From the NCBI RefSeq assembly GCF_000741135.1, contig NZ_JGYU01000002.1:334985-398984 (forward strand): DNA of 64,000 bases, read 5' to 3'. Below the pieces are notes generated by a model. That model did no database searches and was not told where the DNA came from. It worked only from the letters and a program-made list of their open reading frames with translations. Shown here piece by piece: positions 40,878 to 50,628 of this stretch; the stretch's first letter is position 1, and each line of letters starts with the position of its first letter. Position numbers and translations under genes: made by a program. Source of the DNA: Bifidobacterium choerinum. GTDB taxonomy: Bacteria > Actinomycetota > Actinomycetes > Actinomycetales > Bifidobacteriaceae.

Positions 40878-43295
40878 ATGAGTACCGTGACCGTGGAATC
40901 GCCGCTGGCGTCGTTGCTGACGAACAAGCGGCGCGTCAGCGCGCTCAAGGCGCTCGGCGTCACGACGGTCGGTGAGGCGCTCAGCTACTATCCATTCCGC
41001 GTGACCGAGCCGGTTCCGGTGCGCGCGCTCAGTGATGTGCGCTTCGGCGAGAAGATGGCCTGCCCGGTCGTAGTGCGCGGCGTACGCGTCGCGCCGATGA
41101 GCTCGCACGGCTCCTACCGCCTCGAAGTGCTCGTCGACGACGCCGACTACGCGCGCGAGCACCGGCTGCGTCCGGGCGCCGCGAAACTCGTCTTCTTCGC
41201 CCACCGCAAGTCGTACATCGACTGGATGGCGTCGCGGCTCGCCACCGGCATGCGCATCGTCATCGCCGGCGACCCGAGCGTCTTCAACGACCGTCTGCAG
41301 TTCACGCATCCCGAGATCCTGACCGTCACGCCCGCCGAGCCCACGCCGTCGCCGGCGCAGCTCGCCTTCGACGAGCCGTCCGCCGCGCGCGGTGGCGACC
41401 GGCCGCGCAACACGCCCGCCCGCAGATTGCGCTACGACGTCGACTCCGTGGCGCAGGGCCTCGCCCGTGTCTGCCGCCCACGCCCGGTCTACCATGCGAA
41501 CTCGCGCATCTCGAGCGAACACATCCACGAGACGATTCTGATGCTGCTGCATATGCTCGCCGGCGACGACCCGCAGGCCGCTGCGACGTCCGACATGACC
41601 GCCGCCGACACGCCGACGCATTCGCTGTGGGACGACGGCGACGCCGTGCATGCCGCGCTCGAACAAGCGATTCCCGACGTGCTGCCGGAGCAGGTGCGCG
41701 CCGAACTCAATCTGATGCACCGCGCGCAGGCCTTCTGCGCGATCCACGACCCCGACACCGTCGCCGACTTCCGCCATGCGATCCAGACGATGCGCTACGA
41801 GGAGGCCTTCGTCTGCCAGTGCGCGCTGCTGATGGCGCGCGACGCGGCGAGTGCGAGCGAAGCCTTCCGCTGCGACGACGTCACGTTGCGCGACGACTAC
41901 ATCGCCACGCTGCCGTTCCCGCTGACCCACGGCCAGCGCGACGTCATCGACCGCATCGGCGAGGACATGCGCGCCGACCATCCGATGCAACGGCTGCTGC
42001 AGGGCGAGGTCGGCTCCGGCAAAACCGTCGTCGCCGTCGCCGCGATGCTGCAGGCCGTCGGCTCCGGCCATCAGGCCGTGCTCGTCGCGCCGACGCAGGT
42101 GCTCGCCGAACAGCATTACCAGTCGATCGCCGCATCGGTCGGCGCGCTGGACGCCGACGTGCCGGTGCTGCTGCTCACCGGCGGCATGAAGCTCGCCGCG
42201 CGCCGCCGCGTCCTCGCGAAGGCCGCGAGCGGCGAACCCTGCATCGTCGTCGCGACGCACGCAGCGTTCTCGAAGTCGTTCCAGGCGCCGAACCTCGCGC
42301 TCGCCGTCATCGACGAACAGCACCGCTTCGGCGTCGAGCAGCGCGAGACGCTGCGCGGCAAATCGGAACGCGACCCGCATCTGCTCGTCATGACGGCGAC
42401 GCCGATTCCGCGCACGGCGGCGATGACATGGTTCGGCGACCTCGACATCTCGTGGCTGACCGAACTGCCGGGAGGTCGCCGCCCGATCCGCACGTTCATC
42501 GTGCCGGAGGACGACGGCAAGCTGATGTCGGACATGTTCTGGCATCTGCGTGCGCGCATCGACGCCGGCGAACGCGCGTACATCGTCTGCCCGTGCATCG
42601 ACGTGCCCAAGGACGATGGCACGGATGCCGACGACGACATGCAGCTCGTCGAACTCGGCGACGACGCCGAGCATCCGCGTCCGCCGCTGCATGCGGTCGT
42701 CGAGATCCGCGAACGACTGCAGTCGCTGCCGCAGTTCCGCGGCGTCGCGATCTGCACGCTCACCGGCCGTGACGACGACGCGGCGAAGCAGCATGTCATG
42801 GAGGAGTTCGCGAGCGGCGTGACGCCGGTCATGGTCGCGACGACCGTCATCGAGGTCGGTGTCGACGTGCCGCAGGCGAGCTGCATCGTCATCTTCGACG
42901 CCGACCGCTATGGGCTCTCGCAGCTGCATCAGCTGCGTGGCCGCGTCGGCCGAGGCGGCACCGACGCGTGGGCGTTCCTCGTCTCGCGCGCCGAGCCGGC
43001 GTCGATCGCCGAGGAGCGGCTGCAGGTCATCGCCGATTCGCTCGACGGCGCCGACATCGCCGCCAAGGATCTCGAGTTGCGCGGCGCCGGCGACGTGCTC
43101 GGTGATGCGCAGTCGGGCGGCAAATCGAGTCTCAAGCTGCTGCGCGTCGTCAAGGACGCGCCGATGATCGCCGACGCGCGCGACCGTGCGCAGGCCGTGC
43201 TCGACGCCGACCCGGGGCTTGCGGGACATGTGCAGCTCGCCGGCGCCGTGCTTGATTTCACGCGCGGCAACGAGAAGTTCCTGACGAGCAACTGA
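40878..43295 (+). CDS. recG: ATP-dependent DNA helicase RecG
   Basis: An 805-residue branch-migration helicase that remodels stalled forks and Holliday junctions. An N-terminal wedge/OB region precedes the helicase core: Walker A GEVGSGKTVVAV (about residue 378), Walker B DEQHRFG (about residue 479), motif III TATPIPRT, and QLHQLRGRVGRGG (motif VI). It is longer than E. coli RecG (693) because of insertions around residues 155-190 and 570-605 that are acidic. rpmB-recG-rsmD order is common in actinobacteria; here an adhesin gene lies between recG and rsmD. Confidence 0.94.
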   Translation: MSTVTVESPLASLLTNKRRVSALKALGVTTVGEALSYYPFRVTEPVPVRALSDVRFGEKMACPVVVRGVRVAPMSSHGSYRLEVLVDDADYAREHRLRPGAAKLVFFAHRKSYIDWMASRLATGMRIVIAGDPSVFNDRLQFTHPEILTVTPAEPTPSPAQLAFDEPSAARGGDRPRNTPARRLRYDVDSVAQGLARVCRPRPVYHANSRISSEHIHETILMLLHMLAGDDPQAAATSDMTAADTPTHSLWDDGDAVHAALEQAIPDVLPEQVRAELNLMHRAQAFCAIHDPDTVADFRHAIQTMRYEEAFVCQCALLMARDAASASEAFRCDDVTLRDDYIATLPFPLTHGQRDVIDRIGEDMRADHPMQRLLQGEVGSGKTVVAVAAMLQAVGSGHQAVLVAPTQVLAEQHYQSIAASVGALDADVPVLLLTGGMKLAARRRVLAKAASGEPCIVVATHAAFSKSFQAPNLALAVIDEQHRFGVEQRETLRGKSERDPHLLVMTATPIPRTAAMTWFGDLDISWLTELPGGRRPIRTFIVPEDDGKLMSDMFWHLRARIDAGERAYIVCPCIDVPKDDGTDADDDMQLVELGDDAEHPRPPLHAVVEIRERLQSLPQFRGVAICTLTGRDDDAAKQHVMEEFASGVTPVMVATTVIEVGVDVPQASCIVIFDADRYGLSQLHQLRGRVGRGGTDAWAFLVSRAEPASIAEERLQVIADSLDGADIAAKDLELRGAGDVLGDAQSGGKSSLKLLRVVKDAPMIADARDRAQAVLDADPGLAGHVQLAGAVLDFTRGNEKFLTSN

Positions 43296-43614
43296 GCCGG
43301 GCACGGCGCCTGCGGCGGCGACACGCCGAACAACCGATGGAATCGCGCGCGGCGCGTGTGCGCTTTCCGTGGAATCCGCCATGGTCCGTGAGGGAACGAC
43401 GCCGAAACCGCGAACATGGACGGTTGTGGACGCACATATGAGACGCCGTCGACGTATGAAGATTATGCTGATAGCATGTATGCTAAAAGACAAAAAACTG
43501 GGACATCGCCGGTAGGGATTGCATCCGCAGCCTTTCATGCCCTGATTTCCTGCGGGTGGGGTACGCATCGGCGCGTTTGTCCACAGTGAACAATCTAGAT
43601 GCAAAGGCACTGTG
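43296..43614. other. 319-bp intergenic region with the adhesin promoter
   Basis: From about 43450 the sequence is AT-richer than its surroundings and contains ATGCTGATAGCAT (a small inverted repeat) next to TATGCT and a run of A, which could be promoter or operator. No gene is seen. Confidence 0.4.
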
Positions 43615-46600
43615 ATGAACGGACAGCAGGTGCTGGAGTGGGGGAAACGATTCCTCGGTCCAGTCGGTACACAGACGAGGAGGATCGTCGCGGCCGTGAT
43701 CGGCATGACGATGATCGCGACGATGGCGATCGCCGTGGCGCCGACGCGCGCGGAGGCGGCCGACTCCGCACGCGTCGCCGATCCGACGACCTTCACGCAA
43801 TGGGAGCAAGGCATCGGCAAACCGACCGATCCGCAATCGACCGGCCGCGTCTGGACCGACAAATCGGTGTCGACGGACGCGGTGACGCTCACGACCTACA
43901 AGGGTGACACGGTGGAGGTGGCGCCGAAGCATACCGACAAGGACGCGTTCCTTGTCGGGCTTTCGGCGATGTCAAGCGCGCAGAGGATCACCGGCGTCGT
44001 GAACGTGACGAAGCCGCTCGACATCGTCCTCGTGCTCGACACGTCTGGTTCGATGAAGAATGCGATGGATGGCGGCACCGCTTCGGACACCTATACGCAG
44101 GTATATTCCGGCGATCTCGACAGGACGCAGACCTACTACATTAAAGGTTGGTGGTCGTATCGAGAGGTGACTTGGGACGAAAACAGCAAATCTTGGGGGT
44201 ATAGCGGAAATCAGGGCTCCTGGAATTCGGTGACGCCCAAGACGAGCGCCAATGATTCTGCTGATGGGCATACGCAGTTCTACGAGTACTCCTCTGATTC
44301 TCGCATGTTCGCGCTCCAGCAGGCGGTGAACGGCTTCATCGACCAGACGGCCACAGCGAACGCCTCCGTGAGCGATCCGAACAAGAAGAACCGCATCGGT
44401 CTGGTCACCTACGCCTGCAAGACCGTGGATGGCCAATGCAAACAGGGTTCCTCGGTTCGCAGCGGCCTGACCGCCGACTTCACCGCGTTGCAGACGACGG
44501 TCAGCGGTTTGTACGGCGAAGGTGCGACCTATGCCGATGAAGGTCTCCGCCTGGCCAACAACGTACTGAAGAATGCCCGCGCCGACGCGAAGAAAGTCGT
44601 CATCTTCTTCACCGACGGTGAGCCGGGATACAGCGGATTCGACGGCACTGTGGCCAATGCCGCCATCGCGCAGGCGAAGCAGATGAAGGAAGCGGATGCG
44701 AGCGTATACTCGATCGGCGTCTTCGCAGGCGCCGATCCCAGCGCCAACATGGGGAACGTGACCAATTCGAGCGACTCGACGCAGAAGGCGAACGCCTTCA
44801 TGCAGGGCGTCTCAAGCAACTATCCGAAGGCCACCGGCTTCATGACGGTGCAACTCGGTCAGAAAGCGAGCGGCAAGCACTATCTCGCGGCCTCCGACGC
44901 CAACAAGCTCAATCTCGTCTTCGAGACGATTTGGGACGAGGTGTCGAGCGCGCCTACCTCGCCGATCCAGTCGAGTACGCCCGGTTCCTCACATGGCGTC
45001 GTGCGTTTCACCGACCAGCTCGGTGACTACATGCATGTGCTCGACATGAACAGCATCGTCTGCGCCGGCAAGCAGTTCACACAGTTCTCGAAGACCACAT
45101 CGGGCAATACGACGACCTACGTCTTTGAAGGCACTGTCGAAGCGAATGAGATCTACAAAGCCGCCGATCTGAGCACGATGACGATCACCGTGCAGAGCTT
45201 CGACGATGGCGCCACGCCGGCGCGTCGGGGCGACCTCGTGACCGTCGACGTGCCCGAGGAACTGCTGCCGCTGCGCCTGTATTCGGCGAAGGTCAACGCC
45301 GACGGCAGCGTCAAGACGCAGATCAACCGCACCCATCCGATGCGCCTGTTCTACGAGGTCGGGCTCAAGGACGGCGTCAAGGAGCTCGTCTCGAAGCCGG
45401 ACGCCGACATGACCCAGTACATCGCCGCGAATAAGGACGCCGACGGCACGATCCGCTTCTTGACGAACCGTTACGACGGCCAGCCGAACGAAGGTTACGG
45501 CGACACGACCGCCGTGTTCACGCCGGCGACGACGAACGACTTCTACTATTTCACGCAGGACACGCCGCTGTACAACTCGCAGAGCCTCGACGACCCGGCG
45601 ACGGAGATCAAATACGCCGGCACCTACTACTACCAGCGCGTGTTCTACGCCGACGACGCGCGCCATGAACAGTGGATCGCCGTGCCCGGCGAGGCGGCGG
45701 TCCGCGCCGCCGCCCAGAACCCGACGACCAGTCAGTGGTATGTGACGGCCGGCACGCCGCGCACGGCGCTCGCGAACCAGTACACGCGTGAGAAATCGGA
45801 GAATCCGACCGATACGGCGAAATATGCGTCGTCGCCGCAATGGGTCGACACGCAGGTCGATGTGCGTCTCGGCAACAACGGCGTGCAGCGGCTCAAAATC
45901 CCCGGCGCGCTCACGGTGACCGAGACGGTCGTCTGGCCGCAAGGCGTCACGCCCGATCCGGACAAGTCCTTCCCGTTCACGTTGACGCTGAAGAACGCGG
46001 ACGGCACCGACTTCACCGGCACCGTGCGCGGCGAGAAAAGCGACGGCACGACCGTCAAGATCGGCAACGGCTCGACGTTCTCGCTCAAGGACGGCGAATC
46101 AATCAGCGTCTACGACATCCCGGCTGGCGTCACGGCGACCTGTATGCAGACGGATGCCGGTGGTCCCGGCTGGAGCGTCGATGATGGTCCGACGCGTGCG
46201 GGAACGGTGACTTCCGGCGGCATGCTGACGATGCCGTATGTGAACCGCTACACGCTCGAGCCGGTCACGCTCGAGGAGCCGTCGGTCAGCGGCGTCAAGG
46301 TGCTTGAAGGTCGAGACTGGAACACCGACAACGACCGTTTCACGTTCACGATCAGCGCCGGTGATGCGAATCCGGCCGACGCGATGCCCGAACAGACGAG
46401 CGTCACGTTGAGCGGCGCGCATGACGAGGACGAGCGGGTGCCGTTCACCTTCGGATCGATCGTCTACACGATGCCGGGCACCTACCAGTACGTCATCAGG
46501 GAGTCCGACAACGCCGACACCGGCGACGCGCAGCCCAATATGCGCTATTCGGCGGCGCGGTATGTGCTCACCGTCGTCGTCAAGGACGATGGCGAGGGCA

Positions 46601-48978
46601 GGTTGACGATCGCCAGCCGACAGCTGACGAACACCTTCGCCGATGACGGTTCCCATCTCGACGGCGAACCGGCCGTCGAGGCCGCCGTGTTCAAGAACCG
46701 GTTCCTCGGCGTGGACGAGGCGATGGCCGACATCCACGGCATCAAGCATTACGAGGACGTCACCGGCACGAACCCGAACGACACGGTCGGCAAGTTCAAG
46801 GTGCGCGTCACCGCCGATCCGGCCAATCCCGAAGGCGGCCCCGTGCTGCCCGACGACGGCGCGATCGTCAACGTCAGCCTCGACGGCAGCTGGCGGCAGG
46901 TCCTCCAATTCACCGGCAGCGCGCTCGGCCACGATACCGAGGCGAAGCGGTTCACCTACCATGTGCGCGAAGTCGTCCCCGAAGACGTGACCGCCGCGAA
47001 TCCGACGAAGGACGGCATGACCTACGACCTGAACGACTACACGGTCGTCGTGACAGTGAGCCGCGACGCGCAGGCTAACCTCGTCACGTCGGTCGAATAT
47101 CCCGAAGGCGGCACGCAGGTCGAGCTGCGCAACCGCTACGAGGCGACGCCGGTCGATGTCCAGCTGGACGTGCGGAAGAAGGTCACCGGCGGCGCCGCCG
47201 CGGAAGGCAAGTTCACGTTCGAAGCCTCGCTCGCCGGCGAAGCGGCGAACGTGATGGTGAACGATGCTCCATGGGCCGGTACGCTGACGGCCATGACGCC
47301 GGCGATCGCCGAGGACGCCACCGGCGATGTGACGTTCCCGAAGCTGACCTTCACGAAGCCGGGCACCTACACGTTCACGATCAACGAGCAGCTGCCGGAG
47401 ACGGTGCTGCCGGACACATTGCAGCCGACGGCCGAAGGATGGACCTACGACACGCATCGGCACACGGTGACCGTCGTCGTCACGGATGAGCACGGCAAGC
47501 TGCAGGCGGTGCTGAGCTCTGATGAATCGACGAAGCTGTTCACGAACACCTATGCCGTCGAATCGCTCAACTACGGCGACGTCGGCGCGCTGCGCATCAG
47601 CAAGACGCTCACCGGACGCACGATGCGCGCAGGCGAATTCTCGTTCCGCATCGTCGCGCTCAACGACGCGCCGCTGCCCGACGGCGCCGGCGAGACGGCC
47701 AATCCCTATGCGGCGGCGGACGGTCAGGCGCTCGTCTGGCCGGTCAACGGCACATTGCTCGGCGGACTGACCTTCACGAAGGACGACATCGGCAAGACCT
47801 ACTGCTACGACATCTCCGAAATCATCCCGGCGGCCGCCAACGGCGTGACCTACGACACCGCCAGGCACCGGGCGTGCATCGCCGTCAAGGACACCGGCAA
47901 AGGCACGCTCGAGGCGACGACGACGGTGGATGGTGCGGATACAACGGTCGCGGAGTTCACGAACCATTATGCGATCAAGCCGACGAAGCAGTCCGTCACG
48001 TTCATGAAGGCGCTGCAGGGCCGTGACTGGAAGAACGGTGAGTCCTTCACGTTCACGCTCGCCGCCGACGAGCAATCCTCCTCCGTGGACGGCGAGGCAC
48101 TCGACGCGGCGATGCCGCAGACCCGTGAGGTGACGGTGACCCACGAGAACGCCAACGGCTTCGGATTCGGCGACTTCACGTTCAGCCAGCCGGGCACCTA
48201 CGTCTACACGGTCACCGAGGCCAACGCCGGCAAGACGATCGACGGTCTGCACTATGCGCAGCCGGCGCGCGTCTCCTTCAGCGTCATCGACAACGGCCTC
48301 GGCGCGTACAGTGTCGGATGGACGGTCACCGGCATCAACGGCACGACCTTCATCAACGTGTACGAGCCGACTCCGGTGCAGGTGACGACCCCGGCCGAAC
48401 TCAAGAAGGAGCTGCGCGCGCCGTCGTGGGACGACGATTGGCGGTTCCGTTTCACATTGCAGGACGTGACCGAATACGCGCCCGACGACCCGCAGCCGAC
48501 ATTGCCACAGTGGAAGGTCGGACAGGCCGATGGCGGCGCGACGACCGCAGATGGCGCCGCCGAAACGCCGCAGAGCCCGGTCAGCTGCGACGTCGAGAAA
48601 CGCACATGCACGGTGGGCGTCGGCAAGCCGGAAAGCGGCTTCGTCACGCCGATCAGCTTCGGCACCTTCACGTTCATCCACGCCGGCACCTACGTCTACC
48701 ATGTCAGCGAGATCGACGACACCGCGACGCAGGGCGGCATCTACTACGACACGCATACGGCGACGTTGACGATCACGGTGACCGATGACGGCGACGGCAA
48801 GCTGACGGCGACGACGACCGTCGACGACGGCACCTTCGTCAACACGGCCGGCGTCGAACTGCCGTCGACCGGCGGCAGACGCGAACAGGGCATGATTACA
48901 TTGGCGCTCGCGATCGTGTTCCTGCTCGGCGCGGCCGGCTGTGCGCTGCGCCTGAACCGCGTCACGATGGGCGGGTGA
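43615..48978 (+). CDS. Sortase-anchored vWA/pilin-repeat adhesin
   Basis: A 1787-residue cell-wall protein, resembling pilus tip adhesins. A signal peptide covers about residues 1-48 (RRIVAAVIGMTMIATMAIAV...AEA). A vWA domain follows from about residue 135 with the MIDAS motif DTSGSM and later FFTDGEPGYSG. From about residue 760 to 1760 come about seven FctA/Spy0128-like pilin modules, each with K..(L/T)..R...F.F and a TYxYxVxE motif plus a terminal TN(T/H)Y-type strand, consistent with isopeptide bonds. The end is ELPSTGG, a hydrophobic helix and a short basic tail. No sortase or partner pilin gene is in the window. GTG 43612 is an alternative start. Confidence 0.9.
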   Translation: MNGQQVLEWGKRFLGPVGTQTRRIVAAVIGMTMIATMAIAVAPTRAEAADSARVADPTTFTQWEQGIGKPTDPQSTGRVWTDKSVSTDAVTLTTYKGDTVEVAPKHTDKDAFLVGLSAMSSAQRITGVVNVTKPLDIVLVLDTSGSMKNAMDGGTASDTYTQVYSGDLDRTQTYYIKGWWSYREVTWDENSKSWGYSGNQGSWNSVTPKTSANDSADGHTQFYEYSSDSRMFALQQAVNGFIDQTATANASVSDPNKKNRIGLVTYACKTVDGQCKQGSSVRSGLTADFTALQTTVSGLYGEGATYADEGLRLANNVLKNARADAKKVVIFFTDGEPGYSGFDGTVANAAIAQAKQMKEADASVYSIGVFAGADPSANMGNVTNSSDSTQKANAFMQGVSSNYPKATGFMTVQLGQKASGKHYLAASDANKLNLVFETIWDEVSSAPTSPIQSSTPGSSHGVVRFTDQLGDYMHVLDMNSIVCAGKQFTQFSKTTSGNTTTYVFEGTVEANEIYKAADLSTMTITVQSFDDGATPARRGDLVTVDVPEELLPLRLYSAKVNADGSVKTQINRTHPMRLFYEVGLKDGVKELVSKPDADMTQYIAANKDADGTIRFLTNRYDGQPNEGYGDTTAVFTPATTNDFYYFTQDTPLYNSQSLDDPATEIKYAGTYYYQRVFYADDARHEQWIAVPGEAAVRAAAQNPTTSQWYVTAGTPRTALANQYTREKSENPTDTAKYASSPQWVDTQVDVRLGNNGVQRLKIPGALTVTETVVWPQGVTPDPDKSFPFTLTLKNADGTDFTGTVRGEKSDGTTVKIGNGSTFSLKDGESISVYDIPAGVTATCMQTDAGGPGWSVDDGPTRAGTVTSGGMLTMPYVNRYTLEPVTLEEPSVSGVKVLEGRDWNTDNDRFTFTISAGDANPADAMPEQTSVTLSGAHDEDERVPFTFGSIVYTMPGTYQYVIRESDNADTGDAQPNMRYSAARYVLTVVVKDDGEGRLTIASRQLTNTFADDGSHLDGEPAVEAAVFKNRFLGVDEAMADIHGIKHYEDVTGTNPNDTVGKFKVRVTADPANPEGGPVLPDDGAIVNVSLDGSWRQVLQFTGSALGHDTEAKRFTYHVREVVPEDVTAANPTKDGMTYDLNDYTVVVTVSRDAQANLVTSVEYPEGGTQVELRNRYEATPVDVQLDVRKKVTGGAAAEGKFTFEASLAGEAANVMVNDAPWAGTLTAMTPAIAEDATGDVTFPKLTFTKPGTYTFTINEQLPETVLPDTLQPTAEGWTYDTHRHTVTVVVTDEHGKLQAVLSSDESTKLFTNTYAVESLNYGDVGALRISKTLTGRTMRAGEFSFRIVALNDAPLPDGAGETANPYAAADGQALVWPVNGTLLGGLTFTKDDIGKTYCYDISEIIPAAANGVTYDTARHRACIAVKDTGKGTLEATTTVDGADTTVAEFTNHYAIKPTKQSVTFMKALQGRDWKNGESFTFTLAADEQSSSVDGEALDAAMPQTREVTVTHENANGFGFGDFTFSQPGTYVYTVTEANAGKTIDGLHYAQPARVSFSVIDNGLGAYSVGWTVTGINGTTFINVYEPTPVQVTTPAELKKELRAPSWDDDWRFRFTLQDVTEYAPDDPQPTLPQWKVGQADGGATTADGAAETPQSPVSCDVEKRTCTVGVGKPESGFVTPISFGTFTFIHAGTYVYHVSEIDDTATQGGIYYDTHTATLTITVTDDGDGKLTATTTVDDGTFVNTAGVELPSTGGRREQGMITLALAIVFLLGAAGCALRLNRVTMGG

Positions 48979-48983
48979 GGCGC

Positions 48984-48989
48984 TAGGCT
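48984..48989 (+). promoter_or_regulatory. -10 element of leaderless rsmD promoter
   Basis: TAGGCT ends eight bases before ATG 48998, only six bases after the adhesin stop. Confidence 0.35.
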
Positions 48990-48997
48990 CTGAAGGT

Positions 48998-49585
48998 ATG
49001 CATGTCATCACCGGCAGATTCAAAGGCGCGCCGCTCGCGACGCCGCGTTCCGTGACGCGACCGACGACCGACCGGACGAAGGAGGCGCTGTTCTCGCGCC
49101 TTGAATCGCACGGCCTGCTGCAGGACGCGCGGGTGCTCGACCTCTTCGGCGGCACCGGCGCGCTCGGCATCGAGGCGCTGAGCCGCGGCGCGCGTGAACT
49201 CGTCGTCGTCGAGGCGAACGCGCAGGCGGCGAAACTGATCGCCGGCACATTGACGGCGATCAAACGGCACGCCGGCTGGGAGGAAGGCATGGATGCGCAT
49301 GTCGTGCGCGCGAAGGCCGAACGCTACGCGGCGAAGGCGAAGGTCGACGCGCCGTTCGACCTTGTGCTCATCGACCCGCCGTACATATTCGCGACCGACG
49401 ACTGCGCGCGGCTGCTCGACGACCTCGTCACGCGCGGACTGGTGGGGGAACACGGCGCGATCGTCCTCGAACGCTCGAAGCGCACGAAGCCGCCGGCGCC
49501 GCCTGCGGGATGGATCGAGGACGACCGCCGCGACTACGGCGAGACGACCGTCTACACCTACCGTTCGGACGCCTACGAACGGTAG
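48998..49585 (+). CDS. rsmD: 16S rRNA (guanine(966)-N(2))-methyltransferase
   Basis: A 195-residue Rossmann-fold methyltransferase acting on 16S rRNA. It starts MHVITGRFKGAPL, has TRPTTDRTKEALFSRL, the AdoMet-binding DLFGGTGALGIEALSRGA (about residues 48-65), and the catalytic LIDPPYIF (about residues 125-132, an NPPY-type motif). Length matches the family. The final codons, including the stop, lie inside a 17-bp inverted repeat. Confidence 0.92.
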   Translation: MHVITGRFKGAPLATPRSVTRPTTDRTKEALFSRLESHGLLQDARVLDLFGGTGALGIEALSRGARELVVVEANAQAAKLIAGTLTAIKRHAGWEEGMDAHVVRAKAERYAAKAKVDAPFDLVLIDPPYIFATDDCARLLDDLVTRGLVGEHGAIVLERSKRTKPPAPPAGWIEDDRRDYGETTVYTYRSDAYER

Positions 49586-49592
49586 GTGTAGA
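49551..49592. terminator. 17-bp perfect inverted repeat spanning the rsmD stop codon
   Basis: TCTACACCTACCGTTCG (49551-49567) pairs exactly with 49576-49592 around an eight-base loop. It overlaps the last codons of rsmD and lies between convergent genes. Confidence 0.55.
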
Positions 49593-49649
49593 CGCGCAGT
49601 GCGGCGACTGAGATAGCAGAACACTGAAACGCTTCAGCACTGCACCATC

Positions 49650-50474
49650 TCAGCCGAGCCGGCGCGGATGCGAGCCGGAGACCTCCCAGCCGAGCGCCAT
49701 CAGCGTCTTGCGGTCGGCCTTGTCGAGCGCCGCGCAATCGAGACGTTCGATCAGGTCGGGACGGATCCTCGACGTCTTCTCGAGCGCCTCGTCGCGCCGG
49801 AATCGGTCGACCTTGCCGTGGTCGCCGGAGATCAGCACCGGCGGCACCGCCATGCCGCGCCATGTGGCCGGCTTCGTGTACTGGCTGTGCTCGAGCAATG
49901 CGTTCGCGCCGGTATATGATTCCTCGACGATCGACTCGGCGTTGCCCATGAAGCCGGGCAGCAGCCTGGTGATCGCCTCGAGCATCACCGAGACGGCGAC
50001 CTCGCCGCCGTTGAGCACGTAATCGCCGATCGAGTACTCGCGCACGTCGATGCCGCGCTCGCGGTAGTACTGCGGGATGCGCGCGTCGTAGCCCTCGTAG
50101 CGGCCGCAGCCGAAGACGAGATGCCCGGCGTGCGATAATGCCGTCGCGTCCTGCTGCGTGAACAGCGGCGCCGACGGATTCGGGAAGATCAGGATCGGGG
50201 AGTCGGAGGAGGGCGTCGCATCGGCGTCCGCCGGGGCGTCCGCCGGGACGTCGAGCAGCTCGTCGAGGCATTCGGCCCACACCTCGGGCTTCATCACCAT
50301 GCCGGCGCCGCCGCCGACCGGCGTATCGTCGACCGACTGGTGCACGTCATGCGTCCAGTCGCGCAGATTGTGCGCGCGGACCGTGACGAGCCCACGTTCC
50401 ATCGCCTTGCCGAACAGGCTGAGGTTGAGCACGTCGAAGTACTCCGGGAACACGGAGACGATGTCGATGTCCAT
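49650..50474 (-). CDS. trmD: tRNA (guanine(37)-N(1))-methyltransferase
   Basis: A 274-residue SPOUT-class methyltransferase making m1G37, which prevents frameshifting. MDIDIVSVFPEYFDVL opens the protein; DDTPVGGGAGMVMKPE, CGRYEGYDARI and YSIGDYVLNGGEVAV are the knot-forming signature blocks. A 15-residue Ala/Pro-rich insertion (DVPADAPADADATPSS) lies near residue 85. Start ATG 50474 has AAGGAG upstream. It follows rimM, but a hairpin at 50558-50596 lies between them. Confidence 0.95.
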   Translation of the reverse strand: MDIDIVSVFPEYFDVLNLSLFGKAMERGLVTVRAHNLRDWTHDVHQSVDDTPVGGGAGMVMKPEVWAECLDELLDVPADAPADADATPSSDSPILIFPNPSAPLFTQQDATALSHAGHLVFGCGRYEGYDARIPQYYRERGIDVREYSIGDYVLNGGEVAVSVMLEAITRLLPGFMGNAESIVEESYTGANALLEHSQYTKPATWRGMAVPPVLISGDHGKVDRFRRDEALEKTSRIRPDLIERLDCAALDKADRKTLMALGWEVSGSHPRRLG

Positions 50475-50557
50475 GAGGACTCCTTGCAGTGTTGATGAAG
50501 TAGTGGCGTTGATGGCAACGCGGTGTCGATGACGACACAGTGTCACCGTCGATGCAG

Positions 50558-50596
50558 CCGAATGCCCCGGCCACGTGGCGCGGCCGAGGCATTCGG
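50558..50596 (-). terminator. Hairpin between rimM and trmD
   Basis: CCGAATGCC...CGGCC pairs with GGCCG...GGCATTCGG with one bulged base per side. It lies inside the operon and may act as terminator or attenuator. Confidence 0.45.
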
Positions 50597-50628
50597 GAAA
50601 ACGGTCGGATGATGGTCGGCGGCGGCCG

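Noticed and set aside
40605..43892. 1095-codon minus-strand open frame opposite recG
   Set aside because: It runs opposite the whole helicase gene and the start of the adhesin, has Arg/Asp/Val-biased composition and no recognisable domain, so it is an antisense shadow.
46099..49290. 1063-codon minus-strand frame opposite the adhesin and rsmD
   Set aside because: The plus strand encodes clear pilin modules and a methyltransferase; the minus frame has no signature.
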